Assembly (NCBI GenBank): GCA_000827205.1
Contig: KN832555.1
Location: 2,943,011-3,007,010, forward strand
From: Plicaturopsis crispa FD-325 SS-3
Taxonomy: Eukaryota > Basidiomycota > Agaricomycetes > Amylocorticiales > Amylocorticiaceae
Length of the DNA stretch: 64,000 nt
Direction: 5' to 3'
A program made the position numbers and the translations under genes. The notes beneath the pieces are model-generated. The model did no database searches and was not told where the DNA came from. It saw only the letters and a program-made list of their open reading frames with translations. This document shows positions 1 through 10,464 of this stretch, piece by piece; the stretch's first letter is position 1, and every line of letters begins with the position of its first letter.

Positions 1-3000
1 CGAGGGAAATGCGATCCCACCAGCAAGGTTTTTGAGGGCGTTTGCAAAGGACGTGGTACGCCGGATTGTGTTGTTTACGCCTGTCGAAATCGTGCTCGTC
101 ATCGTGTCGCTGCGGCTAAGACTTGGCCGCAGGATGTTAGTGGAGAGTTTGTCTGGGGAGGTCTGTGAAGGTACACGCGAATGGAAACCGCCAGATTGCG
201 GGGTTCCTCCGTGAGAAGAGCCTGGCGGAGGGATGTCGAGAGAGGTACAATCGAGTCGGGTGAACGGTGATTCTAGGAGAAGCGCCATAATGTAGTCGAC
301 GACCGTTTGTGCATTAGTTGCTACTTCGTGATAGGGGTCGACGGACAGTTCGAGCAGCACGACGAAGATAGTGAAGAGGGAGGAGAGGAGCACCCTATTC
401 TCCTCACGCACATTCTCGTCGTCTCCAAACCCATCTAACCACTCTGTCATTGCCTGCAAGGTCACATCGTCCTCGTACAGATGTGTCGGTTCGGTCTTTG
501 ATTTGCGGTTTTCCTCCCAGTAGAACCACGCGCAAACAACAAAGTAGCCGCGCCATTCTTTGACCAAACAGCTGATCAGCACGGTTAGCTCCTTCCTGAC
601 CATAGGGCTCGCGTCGTCCTTGATAGTCAAAGCCGCGCCTGTAGCCACGGCCACCTCCATGCGGAAGTGGATGCGCTCGTCGAGCTGGTGCATGTGTCCG
701 CTTCCGCCGCCACCCTGTTTCGCAGGGTCTGCGGATCCCGTAGCACCCAAAAAGGTACCAAGCGCGAAGAGCGCAGCCGTGCGCACCTCGGGGGAATCAT
801 CCGATAGAAGTCCGATTAACTTGTCTTGGGTCCCTCGGTCAACACCATATACTTTGATGTCGTCGTTGCCGTCCCATATCTGTCCAATACAGAGGGCTGA
901 CCACTGTCGTAGCAAGAAATCGCCTTCATCCAGTCGCTCAAAGCAGTTGTCGAACACTCGCTCGCGCCAACACGCGTTCTGCCCGTGCGGGAAGTCTCGT
1001 GCGATCGCAGCCAGAATGAAAGCGCACATGGCCTTGTGCTCGGAGCTGTTGGGTAAGATTGAATGTGTCGGTTCATCTTGAACGGCTAGCACGCTGGCGA
1101 AGTACTTGTATCCCTGGGTATTGTACAAGTCTCCTTGAACCGTAGGGTCAACTGCCAGGATGCGCGCCCAGATAAATATGAGCACGGGCCGCAAGTCTTG
1201 GCCCGCAGCCAAAAGCAGCTTGGAGATATACGGGAAGATTCCGATAGTCAGAACAAGGTGGACGGCCCAAGGACCGAGGTCAACGAATTGAGAGATGAGA
1301 ATGAGGGCGCGAAGACGATGCGGTTGGGATAACAGGACTTGCAGCACGATGGGGAGTTGGTCGGGGGGTTTGCGAGGGACAAGATGCTGCTGCTCTTGCG
1401 GGCTATCAAAGGGCGGCGCAGTTTCTACGTCGCCATTCAGTGTCGCGACGTACTTCGGGTCGCCATTTGGTGGTGGTAGCGATAAGGGACCACGCTTCGT
1501 GAGCGCCGCGCCACCTCGCGAAATCCAAACCTCAAATGCAGTGAGCTGGTCCGTAAAAAACCTATTCGGAATGTATTTGTAGCCGTTCTCTTTGGGCGGG
1601 GGAAGCGGCGGCCTGTCCTGCTGTCGCGCAGTATGAAGAAGCCGCTGTGGCTTGGCTATCGGGGCGATGGTGGTGGGGGTGTCTCCGGGATCGAGGTCCG
1701 TCTCAATGCCAAGCAGCTGGGGTAGCTGGCGTAGGCATGTATCAACCGCAAGATCCCAGGCAGCCCACATCGGATGAGTATTCGTTGGCGGAAGAGGAGG
1801 ATAGGTATGTGGCGTGCAGTTGTAATTCTTCATTATCCGCTCCGCGAGCAAGAAATTGCGAAACAGGGAAGCGATAAGGAGGTCTGATCTGTACAGGCGA
1901 GTGAATACCTCGCGGGAGAATGTGGTCCAAGCGATTGTGTCCGTTATGGCGGTGAATATCCAGTTCAACTCGCCCAAGGGCGTGCGGCGATCCTTAAGGT
2001 CGCCAGGGAGTTGCAATACCATGCCGAATGTGATATTGTTTGGGAGTTGATGGTTCATGACAAAATATCGAAGGGCGATGTCGATAGGGGATGTGAGACA
2101 CGATGTGAATATATCTGCCGGGAGCTCGGGGCAGGATGGTAGCTGCTCAGTCGCAGTACAGGCCGCAAGCTGAAGCGAGTTACCAAAGGGCTGTACGCCC
2201 TCGGGAAATCCTCCTTTGCTCAGCTGAATATCCTCGTCGCGCCGTTTGGCGAACTGCGTAAAATTATGCAGCAGGTGGCCAGCGCCGGAGCAGTCCCATA
2301 CATATACTCCCGGTGATCCCAGCCAACTTTGCACCTCCATCAAGGAAACGGGAATATACTGGGTGTAGGTCTTGTTGAAACACCACAGCTCGCCACTTGG
2401 CGTAGGCTTCGGAACACCGTGTCCATTGTAATAGAACAGAAGCGCCTCGTCTTTTGCTTGCTTGCGCAAATTCATGCAAAATCGTCGGAGATCCTCGTAC
2501 GACGGATCTAGAATGGGCTTGTAGGGGATCCTGAAGCTCAGACCCTCGAATTGATGCTGCAAATTGGTTCCGATAGCTTCAAGAGCCTTGTGGGATGGCA
2601 TAGAGTGCGGGTCCACCCAGCACTCCAATGTGGCGCAAGGATTGGTCTTAACGACGTCCGGAGGGTCGACGTCGATGTTCAAGCACAGGACGAGCGCGGC
2701 GTTCGCTGTCTTCAGCTTTCCTGGCGCTGAACCGCGCCATGGAAATATCTGCGACGACCATTCCGGTGGTGGGGTTCGATTTCCGCATGTAAGATGGCGT
2801 TTGGCGGACCAATACGGCAGCATGGGGACCGACTCGGGAAGAGTCTCTAAAGACCCGTTGGTGCGGCCATCTGGAATTCCATTGAGGCCGTCTGCGTTTA
2901 TTTGATCGGTAGAGGGGTCTGAGCGAGACGTGGAGCCGAAACCGCGTTCAGTGTCTGAATCGACGTCGGACTCTCGACTAGGCCAGCGTCGGTCGGCTCC

Positions 3001-3082
3001 TATTGAAGTCAATGGAGTGTTTCTTGGATAGCATCAAGCTAGACACACCTTGAGCATACCGAGATGGGTGCATTTGCGCCAT
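1..3082 (-). CDS. KOG1: Raptor/Kog1 (Mip1), TORC1 scaffold subunit, partial (C-terminus outside window)
   Basis: Scaffold that recruits substrates to the TOR kinase in TORC1. The reading frame runs unbroken from about 3032 to the left edge, so the C-terminal WD40 part lies outside. The raptor N-terminal conserved (caspase-like) domain is clear: LPYWSAKRHLTC, then LNIDVDPPDVVKT and CATLECWVDP, then FYYNGHGVPKPT and VYVWDCSGAGHLL. HEAT-like helices follow, with GQIWDGNDDIKVYG and a long low-complexity Ser/Thr stretch near the edge. I place the start at ATG 3082 (MAQMHPSRYAQG) with one 49-base intron (about 3033-3048 region to the CAAG/GTGTGT donor near 3046). This is the only nearby ATG that splices in phase onto the domain. 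It is divergent from dynactin p150, with about 400 bases between the starts. The family call is firm; the first exon is inferred. Confidence 0.93.
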
Positions 3083-3486
3083 TGCAAAGAATGCGTCACG
3101 TCTCTGATGGTTTATATGTCGTGTTCGAGATGTATGGCAAACTCGACGCCCAACGATGCGAAAGACACGGGGGAAAAAGTACTCGCTGAAGCCAGCCTAG
3201 ATGGGGGTCACTGTAAGCAAGATCCGAACGGTTCAAAGTCGTTACTGAAAGAAACCGAGGAAACAGACCGCACGAGGTACGCCGCCCGAGGAGGTGGTAG
3301 TGGTCGCGGCTAGGGGAGGTGACCGAATCGAGATTTCGGGGTTCGCTAGTGGTTCGCTGCGAGCGCGTGGCCAAGAGGCGCCGCGCTGCTGCAACTCTGT
3401 TCGCAAGTTGTCCTTATACCTCTAGTTTTATTCTGCTCTAGTTCTGCCAAAGCCAAGGGCTACTGTCATCTGGTTTGGCATCCGCA
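3083..3486. promoter_or_regulatory. Divergent intergenic region between raptor and p150Glued
   Basis: About 400 bases separate two divergent starts, so this stretch should hold both promoters. There is a T-rich/pyrimidine-rich stretch at about 3410-3450 just before the dynactin start. No convincing TATA box or repeated element is seen. Confidence 0.5.
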
Positions 3487-6400
3487 ATGGCGCCAACGGA
3501 TCCTCAGCTAGGCAACATCGTCGAGGTTTCCGCTGGTCGCGGCGTCGTGCGCTTCTCTGGCACGACTGCTTTCTCTCCTGGTAAATGGGTCGGCATCGTG
3601 CTCGACGAACCGAAGGGCAAGAACGACGGCACTATCAACGGGATTCCTTACTTCACATGTAGGCCTGGCTATGGCGTCTTCGTTAGGCCGAGTCAGGTCA
3701 AGGTCATCGGTGTAGAAGAGTTCGTTACCAACAATGTATGTCTGCACGCTTATATACCGCTTGTACGGACACTCAACTCAAACTGTGTATCTGTGTATCG
3801 TAGAGAACTGTGCCCGCCATATCACAACCTCCTGTGACGCGCCCTACACTCGGCCACCAGAGGACAGCTAGTACCGGCTTAGCTCGAACAGCATCACTCC
3901 GCTCCGCGCAATCCTCATCTTCCCGTTCTTCTAGTCCATCCAAACCCACTGCTCCAGGGTCACCGTCTACATCCAGAACCTCCCGCCTTGCGCCAGCACC
4001 AGCTCCACCCCCCGCATCCCCCACAAAGCGTGTTCGCGTCCCTTCACTTTCCTTGCAGTCACGAAAGACCCTTCCGAGACAGGCGTCTGTGAACTCCGAT
4101 CTAAACACACCTGCCAGTCCTTCGTTCCCTACCGCAAGACTCGCGTCGCCTGTACAAGAACCCACGCGAATTACACCACCGAAACTCGGTCACCAGAAAC
4201 GCGCCAGCATATCGCAGCGTTTACCAACTATCGCTGCAGCCCAGCCCGGCGTATCGCAACCAGTCTTGGCGGCGCCCACGCCGCCGTCTTCTTATGCAAA
4301 TGGAACAAATGGACATTCTCCAATACCCGCAGCATCAGTGGCTCGACCTCCGTCACGCCCACCCTCCTCGCTCAGCAATCAGATTTTACCTACGCCGCAA
4401 GTCGTCCACGATGATCAGGAAAATCAAGAATTACGCGCCAAGATACGCGTACTCGAGGTGCATCGCGCGGATGACGCGCGGCATATACGCGAACTAGAGA
4501 CCCGGCTTTCCGAGGCCGAATCTTTCGTCGCCCTTCGCCCTAAACTCCAGGCCAAGTTGAGCTCCCAGCAAACTGAACTTATTGCAACGCGCCGTGAACT
4601 CGCAGATGCTCAACAACTGTCCGAACTTGCTGAGAGTAGGATTCTCGATGCGCAGGAGCAATTGGAAATGGCTATGCTGGATAAGGAGGTTGCGGAGGAG
4701 AGGGCTGAGATTGCTGAGGCAGAGCTTGAGGACGTGAAAGAAAGGTTGGCGATCGTGGAAGTCGAGCTTGACGTGATGAAAGAGGAGCTGCAAGATGGTG
4801 CGTATCTATCTAGCATTCTGGTTTTCATGTCCTTGAACACTCTTTAGGTGGTGGTGAGATGGGCGAGGGCAGAGGGAAGACCTCTTTGGAGTATACTCAA
4901 TTGGAGAAACACAATGAACGTCTGAAGGAGGCCCTCATCCGGTGGGTGAACGTTGTCAATGGATACAAAATCTAAACTGATGCCATGTAGCCTGCGAGAC
5001 ATGAGCCAGGAAACTGAACATGAACAACGCAAGAGGATCGCAGAGATGGAACGGGACTTGGCTGCAGTTGCCGACCTCCAAGGTTAGAGTCCCGCTTGCC
5101 TCTGACGTGCTCGTCATCAATGACATTTTGATCTACTGCAGCCCAATACGATTCCGCTGTCATCAAGTCTGCCAATGCTGAGGTTCAAATCGAGGATCTC
5201 AAACTGCAACTGGACGATGCTCTTGGTGCAGAGGAGATGCTTGTCCAGCTCACGGAACGGAATCTCATGCTTGGCGAGGTTCATCACCATATGCTTGTGT
5301 TGCAGACGAGGCCGCTGACCACCTCCTACAGAAAATCGAGGAAATGCGCATCACCATCGAGGATCTCGAGTCTCTGCAGGAACTCAACGATGAGCTCGAA
5401 GAGAACCACGTGGAGACCGAAAAGGCATTGCAAGAAGATATTGGTTCGCCATATCTCAGTCGAGTGCAACGCAGAGTACTGATCACAAAACACAGATGCG
5501 AAGGACATTCAGATCCGTGAGCATCTACGCAAGATAGAATCCCTCGAGGATGCCTGCCAAGATCTGGAGAACACTATTGGTCAATTCCGAGAGCTCGTCA
5601 TGCAACTTCAAAGGTTCTTGATTATTTCTATTCGACGTAGTAACCCCCTCTGATTTGAGCACTGCAGCGAGCTTGATGCGCTCCGTGCACAGACTCAAAC
5701 CGCGCAACACGAATCTGCTACCGCTGCCTCTCAGACAGCGGCTATGATGTCTATGAACATGAAGCTACAGTCGTCTGCTGCTAAGAACCAGGCCAAAGCT
5801 ATCGAGCTAGAGATCAAGAAGCTCGAGGCGAGAGAGACGCGGGAGCTCTTGAGCATAGTTCAGGTGATAGCAAAGATCGCATATTTGCCAAATACCCTCC
5901 ACTGACCAGTCCTCTGTAGCCCTATCTGCCTCAGCTTTATGTTGAGTCGGACAGTGATGCGACAAGCTGCTACCTCTTCTTCCAGCGTCTGTCTTACAAG
6001 ACTGACCTCATTAATACCGTCGTCGCCCAAGCGCATGGTCTACCTGAATCCCTTAATGGACCTGTTTCTGACGTTCTTGTGGGCGTTTGCGAAGTGCGTT
6101 TGATAATTTTTTTAAGATGGATTGCGACTCTGACCTATACCCGCGATTTTAGATGCGTGGTCGTATCTCGGGGCTTTCCACTTTATGTAAACGCTTTGCG
6201 GCAGTTCTCCGGCGCTGCGATGTCGAATCCTTCTTGAATATCGGCCGGCTATACCAAGAGATTGCACCTATGGAGAAGCGGATCGACATGCATATTGACC
6301 TGCTTCGCCGAGATGAATTCAGGGAAATGGAGTGTGCAATCGACGTCAGCAAGTAAGCCCATATCTGATGTCTTGATGTCTCTGAGTCCATACTGAAACG

Positions 6401-8239
6401 CTCGTCGGTAGGATACAAGCGCAGTTCGACCATCTCGCGGAGACCTATTTCAGCGGCTTCGACCATGATCTGAGCGAGCGGGAGCTTGGTTACGCTTTGT
6501 CGTTCGACCATGATCTGGACATTTTCGCGGCCTCCATCGGGCTCACGAAGACCTCAGTATCTGCGATTTTGAAGGATGAAGGTGAATGCCGCCGCAGTTT
6601 TGTAAGAAGCTGATCAAGAATTGACGCCTTTCAGATGTGACGAGTGACCTGGGTGGTCATGACCCAGATACGGAACTCTTCGAGCCGTTGCAAAAGTTGC
6701 TGGATCAGTGCAAGAACGCCAAGGTGTTATCCAAGTGAGTCTCTGGACATCAGATAGAGCGCACTCTCTGATAATTCTATGCCAGGAAACTCACTAAGCG
6801 CATTGAAGACCTCATCGAGGATTCTGCCGCTCTTAGAACAAATTTATTGCCCCAGCTCAAGACACTCGCAAACGCAATCTCAGAAGTCATCAACTTCGGT
6901 ATTTCTGTACGTGTCACCGCTCCTTCGGATTTGTTTCTACTTTACGAATATGAGCTTCAAGGTCGCACAAGAAATCATGCCCCATCTCAGCGATGCCCGC
7001 GGCAACAAGACAGACTTCCAGTTAAACACAGTAATCGATATCGTCAAGCGGACTGCGGCGTCGACGGTAGCGAAAGACTTGAAGGCTGGAATGTCCCATT
7101 GGGAGGCTGTCACTGAATGCATGGCACAACTTATCCAAGACTCCGGTCGATTCCTGCCGCTGGCCATGGAAGCGGAGAACGTAGTCAAGAGTACGACGAA
7201 ACCTGTCTCAGTCGCATTCTTTATTTCTAATATTTGTTCTTGCAGTCACTGGCACCGCTCCCTGGGTGACGCGTGTGGCTCACGTCAAAGCCAGTACAGC
7301 TATCAACCTGGAGGCTGAGCGCAAAGTTGCCCAGCTCAACGACGAGATACAAGGCTTGATTCGCAGCTTGAAAACGAAGGATCAGAACGTCCAGGAATCC
7401 GCTGTCAAGATCGAGCTGATGGAGCGACGGATGGAGGCTGTCAAGAAGCAGGCTGATGCCATTGTTGACCTCGAAGCCGAGTTGTCGAAGGCAAGAAAGC
7501 AGGAGCGAGCCTACGAGGAAGCCATGGAGCAACTTCAATCGGACCTCGATGCCCTCGAGCAGGATAATGCCAAACTGAAGGCTGTTGCTAGCGGTCCTGA
7601 GCGACAAGGTATTATAGTTTTCTGGATTTGCGAGCTGACGTAGGACTGATTGTGGTATGTTCAGCTTCGGGCGCACAGCCAGCCGAGACTGAGAATATCG
7701 CCATCGAGGGTAGCCTCGAGACCTCACACCTCCTAGAACAGGTCTGTTATCTCTCTTTTCTTACGATGTCGACTTTGCCTGACTTTTATTAGATTGACGC
7801 TTTGCGGGGAACCGTTCGCTTCCTCCGGACAGAGAACTCGTATCTCAAAGGCCAAGATCTTCTTAAAGAGCTGGAGGCGTTACCTCCATTACCGGAGTCT
7901 ATTAGTAGGCAGTCCACACCGCCCCTGGACCCGTCAGGCCTCTCCGAGTCCGATGAATCAGACTCGGAAGAGCTGCGTCCTGCCCCGACGTTGCGATCGT
8001 TGGCAACTGAAACCAAGCTTCTGTACCGCGACGTCATCAAGTTTTCCTCTTCGCCCAAAGTTGTGGACCTTTCCGCACTGAATGCCAAACGCGCGGAGGC
8101 AGGCCACAAAGGAGGTAAAGTGTGGATGCCGAAGAAGAACATGCCTGTACATCAAGTTCTAGAACGGAAAGCAGAAGCAGAGCGGTTGAGCAGACGTTTA
8201 CGGGGTCTGCTTGACCGTGCAGATACATATGGGACTTAG
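3487..8239 (+). CDS. Dynactin p150Glued subunit (CAP-Gly protein)
   Basis: Large dynactin subunit that links cytoplasmic dynein to microtubules and cargo; in hyphae it is needed for nuclear migration and early-endosome transport. ATG 3487 opens a CAP-Gly domain in exon 1 (GRGVVRFSGTTAFSPGKWVG, then GKNDGTINGIPYF). Exon 1 ends at 3735 and splices in phase to 3804. A Ser/Pro-rich basic linker follows (about 3830-4400), then long coiled coils from about 4410 to 5870 split by short introns. The conserved dynactin domain starts near 5920 (PYLPQLYVESDSDATS, FFQRLSYKTDLIN). A second coiled coil (about 7270-7610) leads to the C-terminus ending at 8239. With about a dozen introns the product should be roughly 1,300 residues, the usual size. 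The intron list was read by eye and is approximate in the middle of the gene. Confidence 0.93.
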
Positions 8240-8613
8240 GCTTGTATTCCTCCATTAAGCCATTCTTTTCTTTGGATTATTCTACACATCTTTCACTACA
8301 TATTACAACTACCCGCATGCCAGATACCGCTATCGCTACCCATGGGTGTTCCTTAAATTTATGCTACTTATTTTGCGACTCAGCTACAGCCTTGCAGCCG
8401 TTGGGCCTATGCGTACTGCAAATTGACTGCTAGCTGTCGCGTTGATAATCGGGCGCGTTGCAGATAAACGCGTCCGCGGCGTGCGCCTATCTAAAACTTG
8501 GACCGCGACCTCGTTCAAGCTTCAAATTTCAAAGTTCGAACGTCCCGACATCCCGACATCCAGCGCTCAGCGCCCGCCGTTCATGGTCGAGGGTGTCTGT
8601 AAGGCCAGTAGGG
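8240..8613. other. Intergenic gap, p150Glued 3' region to Ats1-like gene
   Basis: Holds the T-rich 3' flank of p150Glued (about 8240-8300) and the upstream region of the RCC1-repeat gene. The frame of the next gene stays open upstream to 8458 but has no ATG there. Nothing else is recognised. Confidence 0.4.
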
Positions 8614-9954
8614 ATGTACTCGGTCAATGCACTTTTGGCCGCTGGGTCCAATGCTCACGGTCAACTTGCCAATGGGACTGTTGACGATTCAGACAGGTTC
8701 CATCCATGCTCATTCTTTGGGTATATACCAGAGACTCTTCCAACAAACACACGACGCGTATTAAATCTGGCGACCGGAGCAAACCACACTGTTGTTCTGC
8801 TGGAACGCAGTGACGGTAGCAAGGAAACGGGAACGTACACGGAACTGTGGGGATCCGGAGACGGCGGTAGGGGCCAACTAGGGCCCACTGTTGCTGCAAG
8901 CAGTCCTGGAGCCTCAGGCAGTCCACCCCGAATTTTCCAACCGATACAACTTTTCCTAGAAGCCCACGGTCTTCACGACTATGCGTACCGTATGGTCGCC
9001 GCATCCTGGGAGACGACATACATTGTACTGTCGTCTCCGGGCAAGAACGACTGCATCATATCGATGGGCGCAGACGACTTCGGGGACCTAGGCATTGGCC
9101 ATCCGCAGGATAGGGAGCGAACAGCCGCTAGCCCCTTCCATATCATTGACCTTGATCCTCTCACGAATAAATCCTCGTCGCCAATACGCGTAGAGTTCAT
9201 CGAGACCGGGCCGCACAACGTCGTCGTTCGGGTCAGCTCTACTGACCTCCCGAACGGCCTTGTATTTGGGTGGGGGACCTCTCGGCACGGCCAATTGGGC
9301 AGCGTTGTCTCGCCAAACGGTCGCCCCGTCCCATTCGTGTCGAAACCAATCACGCTCGATCTTGGTGCCGATGGTGTCGCAGCCGCGTCCGCCGTGGGCA
9401 GCCAGCACGCAGTGTTCTTGTTCGATTCAGGACGCCTACTTGGTATGGGCTCACCTAGGAAAGGCCAGCTCGATGGCCTCGATACGCTCACCAACGTGAA
9501 ATCCGTCTCTTGTTCCTGGAACACCACTTACGCTACGGTGGAATCAGGCCATGGATGTCAGATTTTTGCCTCGGGCAGTCATTCCCGCGGCCAACTCGGT
9601 AGACGGCTCACCGCCCTGCCTAACGAAAAGACCTCGCACGGACTTGCGGCCGTAGAATTCCCATTTGCGTTTTCGTCGCGACGGCTCTTGCAGCTAGCAT
9701 GCGGCAGCGAACACGTCCTCGCACTGTTTGCGGTATCAGATCCCAACGGCGAAGATACAACTGAGGTTTGGGGCTGGGGATGGAACGAGCACGGAAATTT
9801 AGGCATAGGGACGACAGCAGACGTAGAATTGCCTCTCGAGTTGTGGCCGGGCGCATCGCCCCACGATCGCTCGGCCAGAGCGGCAGGGGTTTGGGCTGGT
9901 TGCGGAACAAGCTGGATAGTCACGCACGCACGCACTGTCGATGCAATACACTAA
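8614..9954 (+). CDS. RCC1-repeat protein, Ats1-like (alpha-tubulin suppressor)
   Basis: Single-exon gene of 446 codons built of RCC1-type blades. Repeats are seen in AAGSNAHGQLANGT at the N-terminus, WGSGDGGRGQLGP, GWGTSRHGQLG, GMGSPRKGQLDGL, ASGSHSRGQLGR and GWGWNEHGNLGIGT at the C-terminus, giving a beta-propeller. The domain begins almost at the start codon and there is no other domain, as in yeast Ats1, which works with the Kti11/Kti13 proteins in tRNA wobble-uridine and diphthamide modification. I start at ATG 8614 because the upstream in-frame stretch has no ATG and reads as low complexity before the first blade. It is convergent with the RNA-dependent RNA polymerase. The Ats1/Kti13 role is inferred from architecture; other small RCC1 proteins are possible. 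Confidence 0.82.
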   Translation: MYSVNALLAAGSNAHGQLANGTVDDSDRFHPCSFFGYIPETLPTNTRRVLNLATGANHTVVLLERSDGSKETGTYTELWGSGDGGRGQLGPTVAASSPGASGSPPRIFQPIQLFLEAHGLHDYAYRMVAASWETTYIVLSSPGKNDCIISMGADDFGDLGIGHPQDRERTAASPFHIIDLDPLTNKSSSPIRVEFIETGPHNVVVRVSSTDLPNGLVFGWGTSRHGQLGSVVSPNGRPVPFVSKPITLDLGADGVAAASAVGSQHAVFLFDSGRLLGMGSPRKGQLDGLDTLTNVKSVSCSWNTTYATVESGHGCQIFASGSHSRGQLGRRLTALPNEKTSHGLAAVEFPFAFSSRRLLQLACGSEHVLALFAVSDPNGEDTTEVWGWGWNEHGNLGIGTTADVELPLELWPGASPHDRSARAAGVWAGCGTSWIVTHARTVDAIH

Positions 9955-10464
9955 ATATTGCTTGAATCACACGTCGCTGTCCTCCGTCTTTGGCTTGAAA
10001 CAGTCTTGACGGCCGATAGCTTGAGGGTTTGACATAGGATCGTTTTCGAGGATCCGGTGTTTGGAGGTCTTGAAGCTTAGGTCTACGCCAAGCCAATGCG
10101 TAGATTCTTTGGAGTACATCGACTTGATCTCGAGGAATGACTCTCCGAATTCGCTTAGGGAAGTTCGCCTCGTAACTTGGAGCAGCAGGTCGCCGAAAAC
10201 CAGAGAAAGAGACCTTGCCGTTGATCGACAATTTTTGCGGGTGCGGCGAATGACGCTCGCAGAGCTTGAAGGTGTTGTCTTGATGGTCCGAAGCAAAGGG
10301 TGGCTTGAGGTACGGGGCTTCTGCGGGCGTAAAAATCATTGCGATGCAAAACGGGCTGGTATTCAAAATGAAAGGTATCCAAGAATAAAGATAAATGCGT
10401 AAGAGAAAAAAATGCAACGTTACGAGCAACCGACAACTTGAAGACGACTAGCCAGTGGCCACAG
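9955..10464. other. Convergent 3' gap with an unexplained minus-strand open frame
   Basis: Lies between two gene 3' ends. On the minus strand two overlapping frames stay open (9920-10429 and 9967-10296). One contains an ATG at about 10352 followed by a Pro-rich then basic stretch. No domain is recognised and there is no clear intron, so this may just be 3' UTR of the polymerase gene. It is kept as a query, not called as a gene. Confidence 0.25.

Noticed and set aside
3096-3374. Minus-strand ORF as first exon of raptor
   Set aside because: It has no ATG at its beginning, and the short exon from ATG 3082 splices in phase to the raptor domain.
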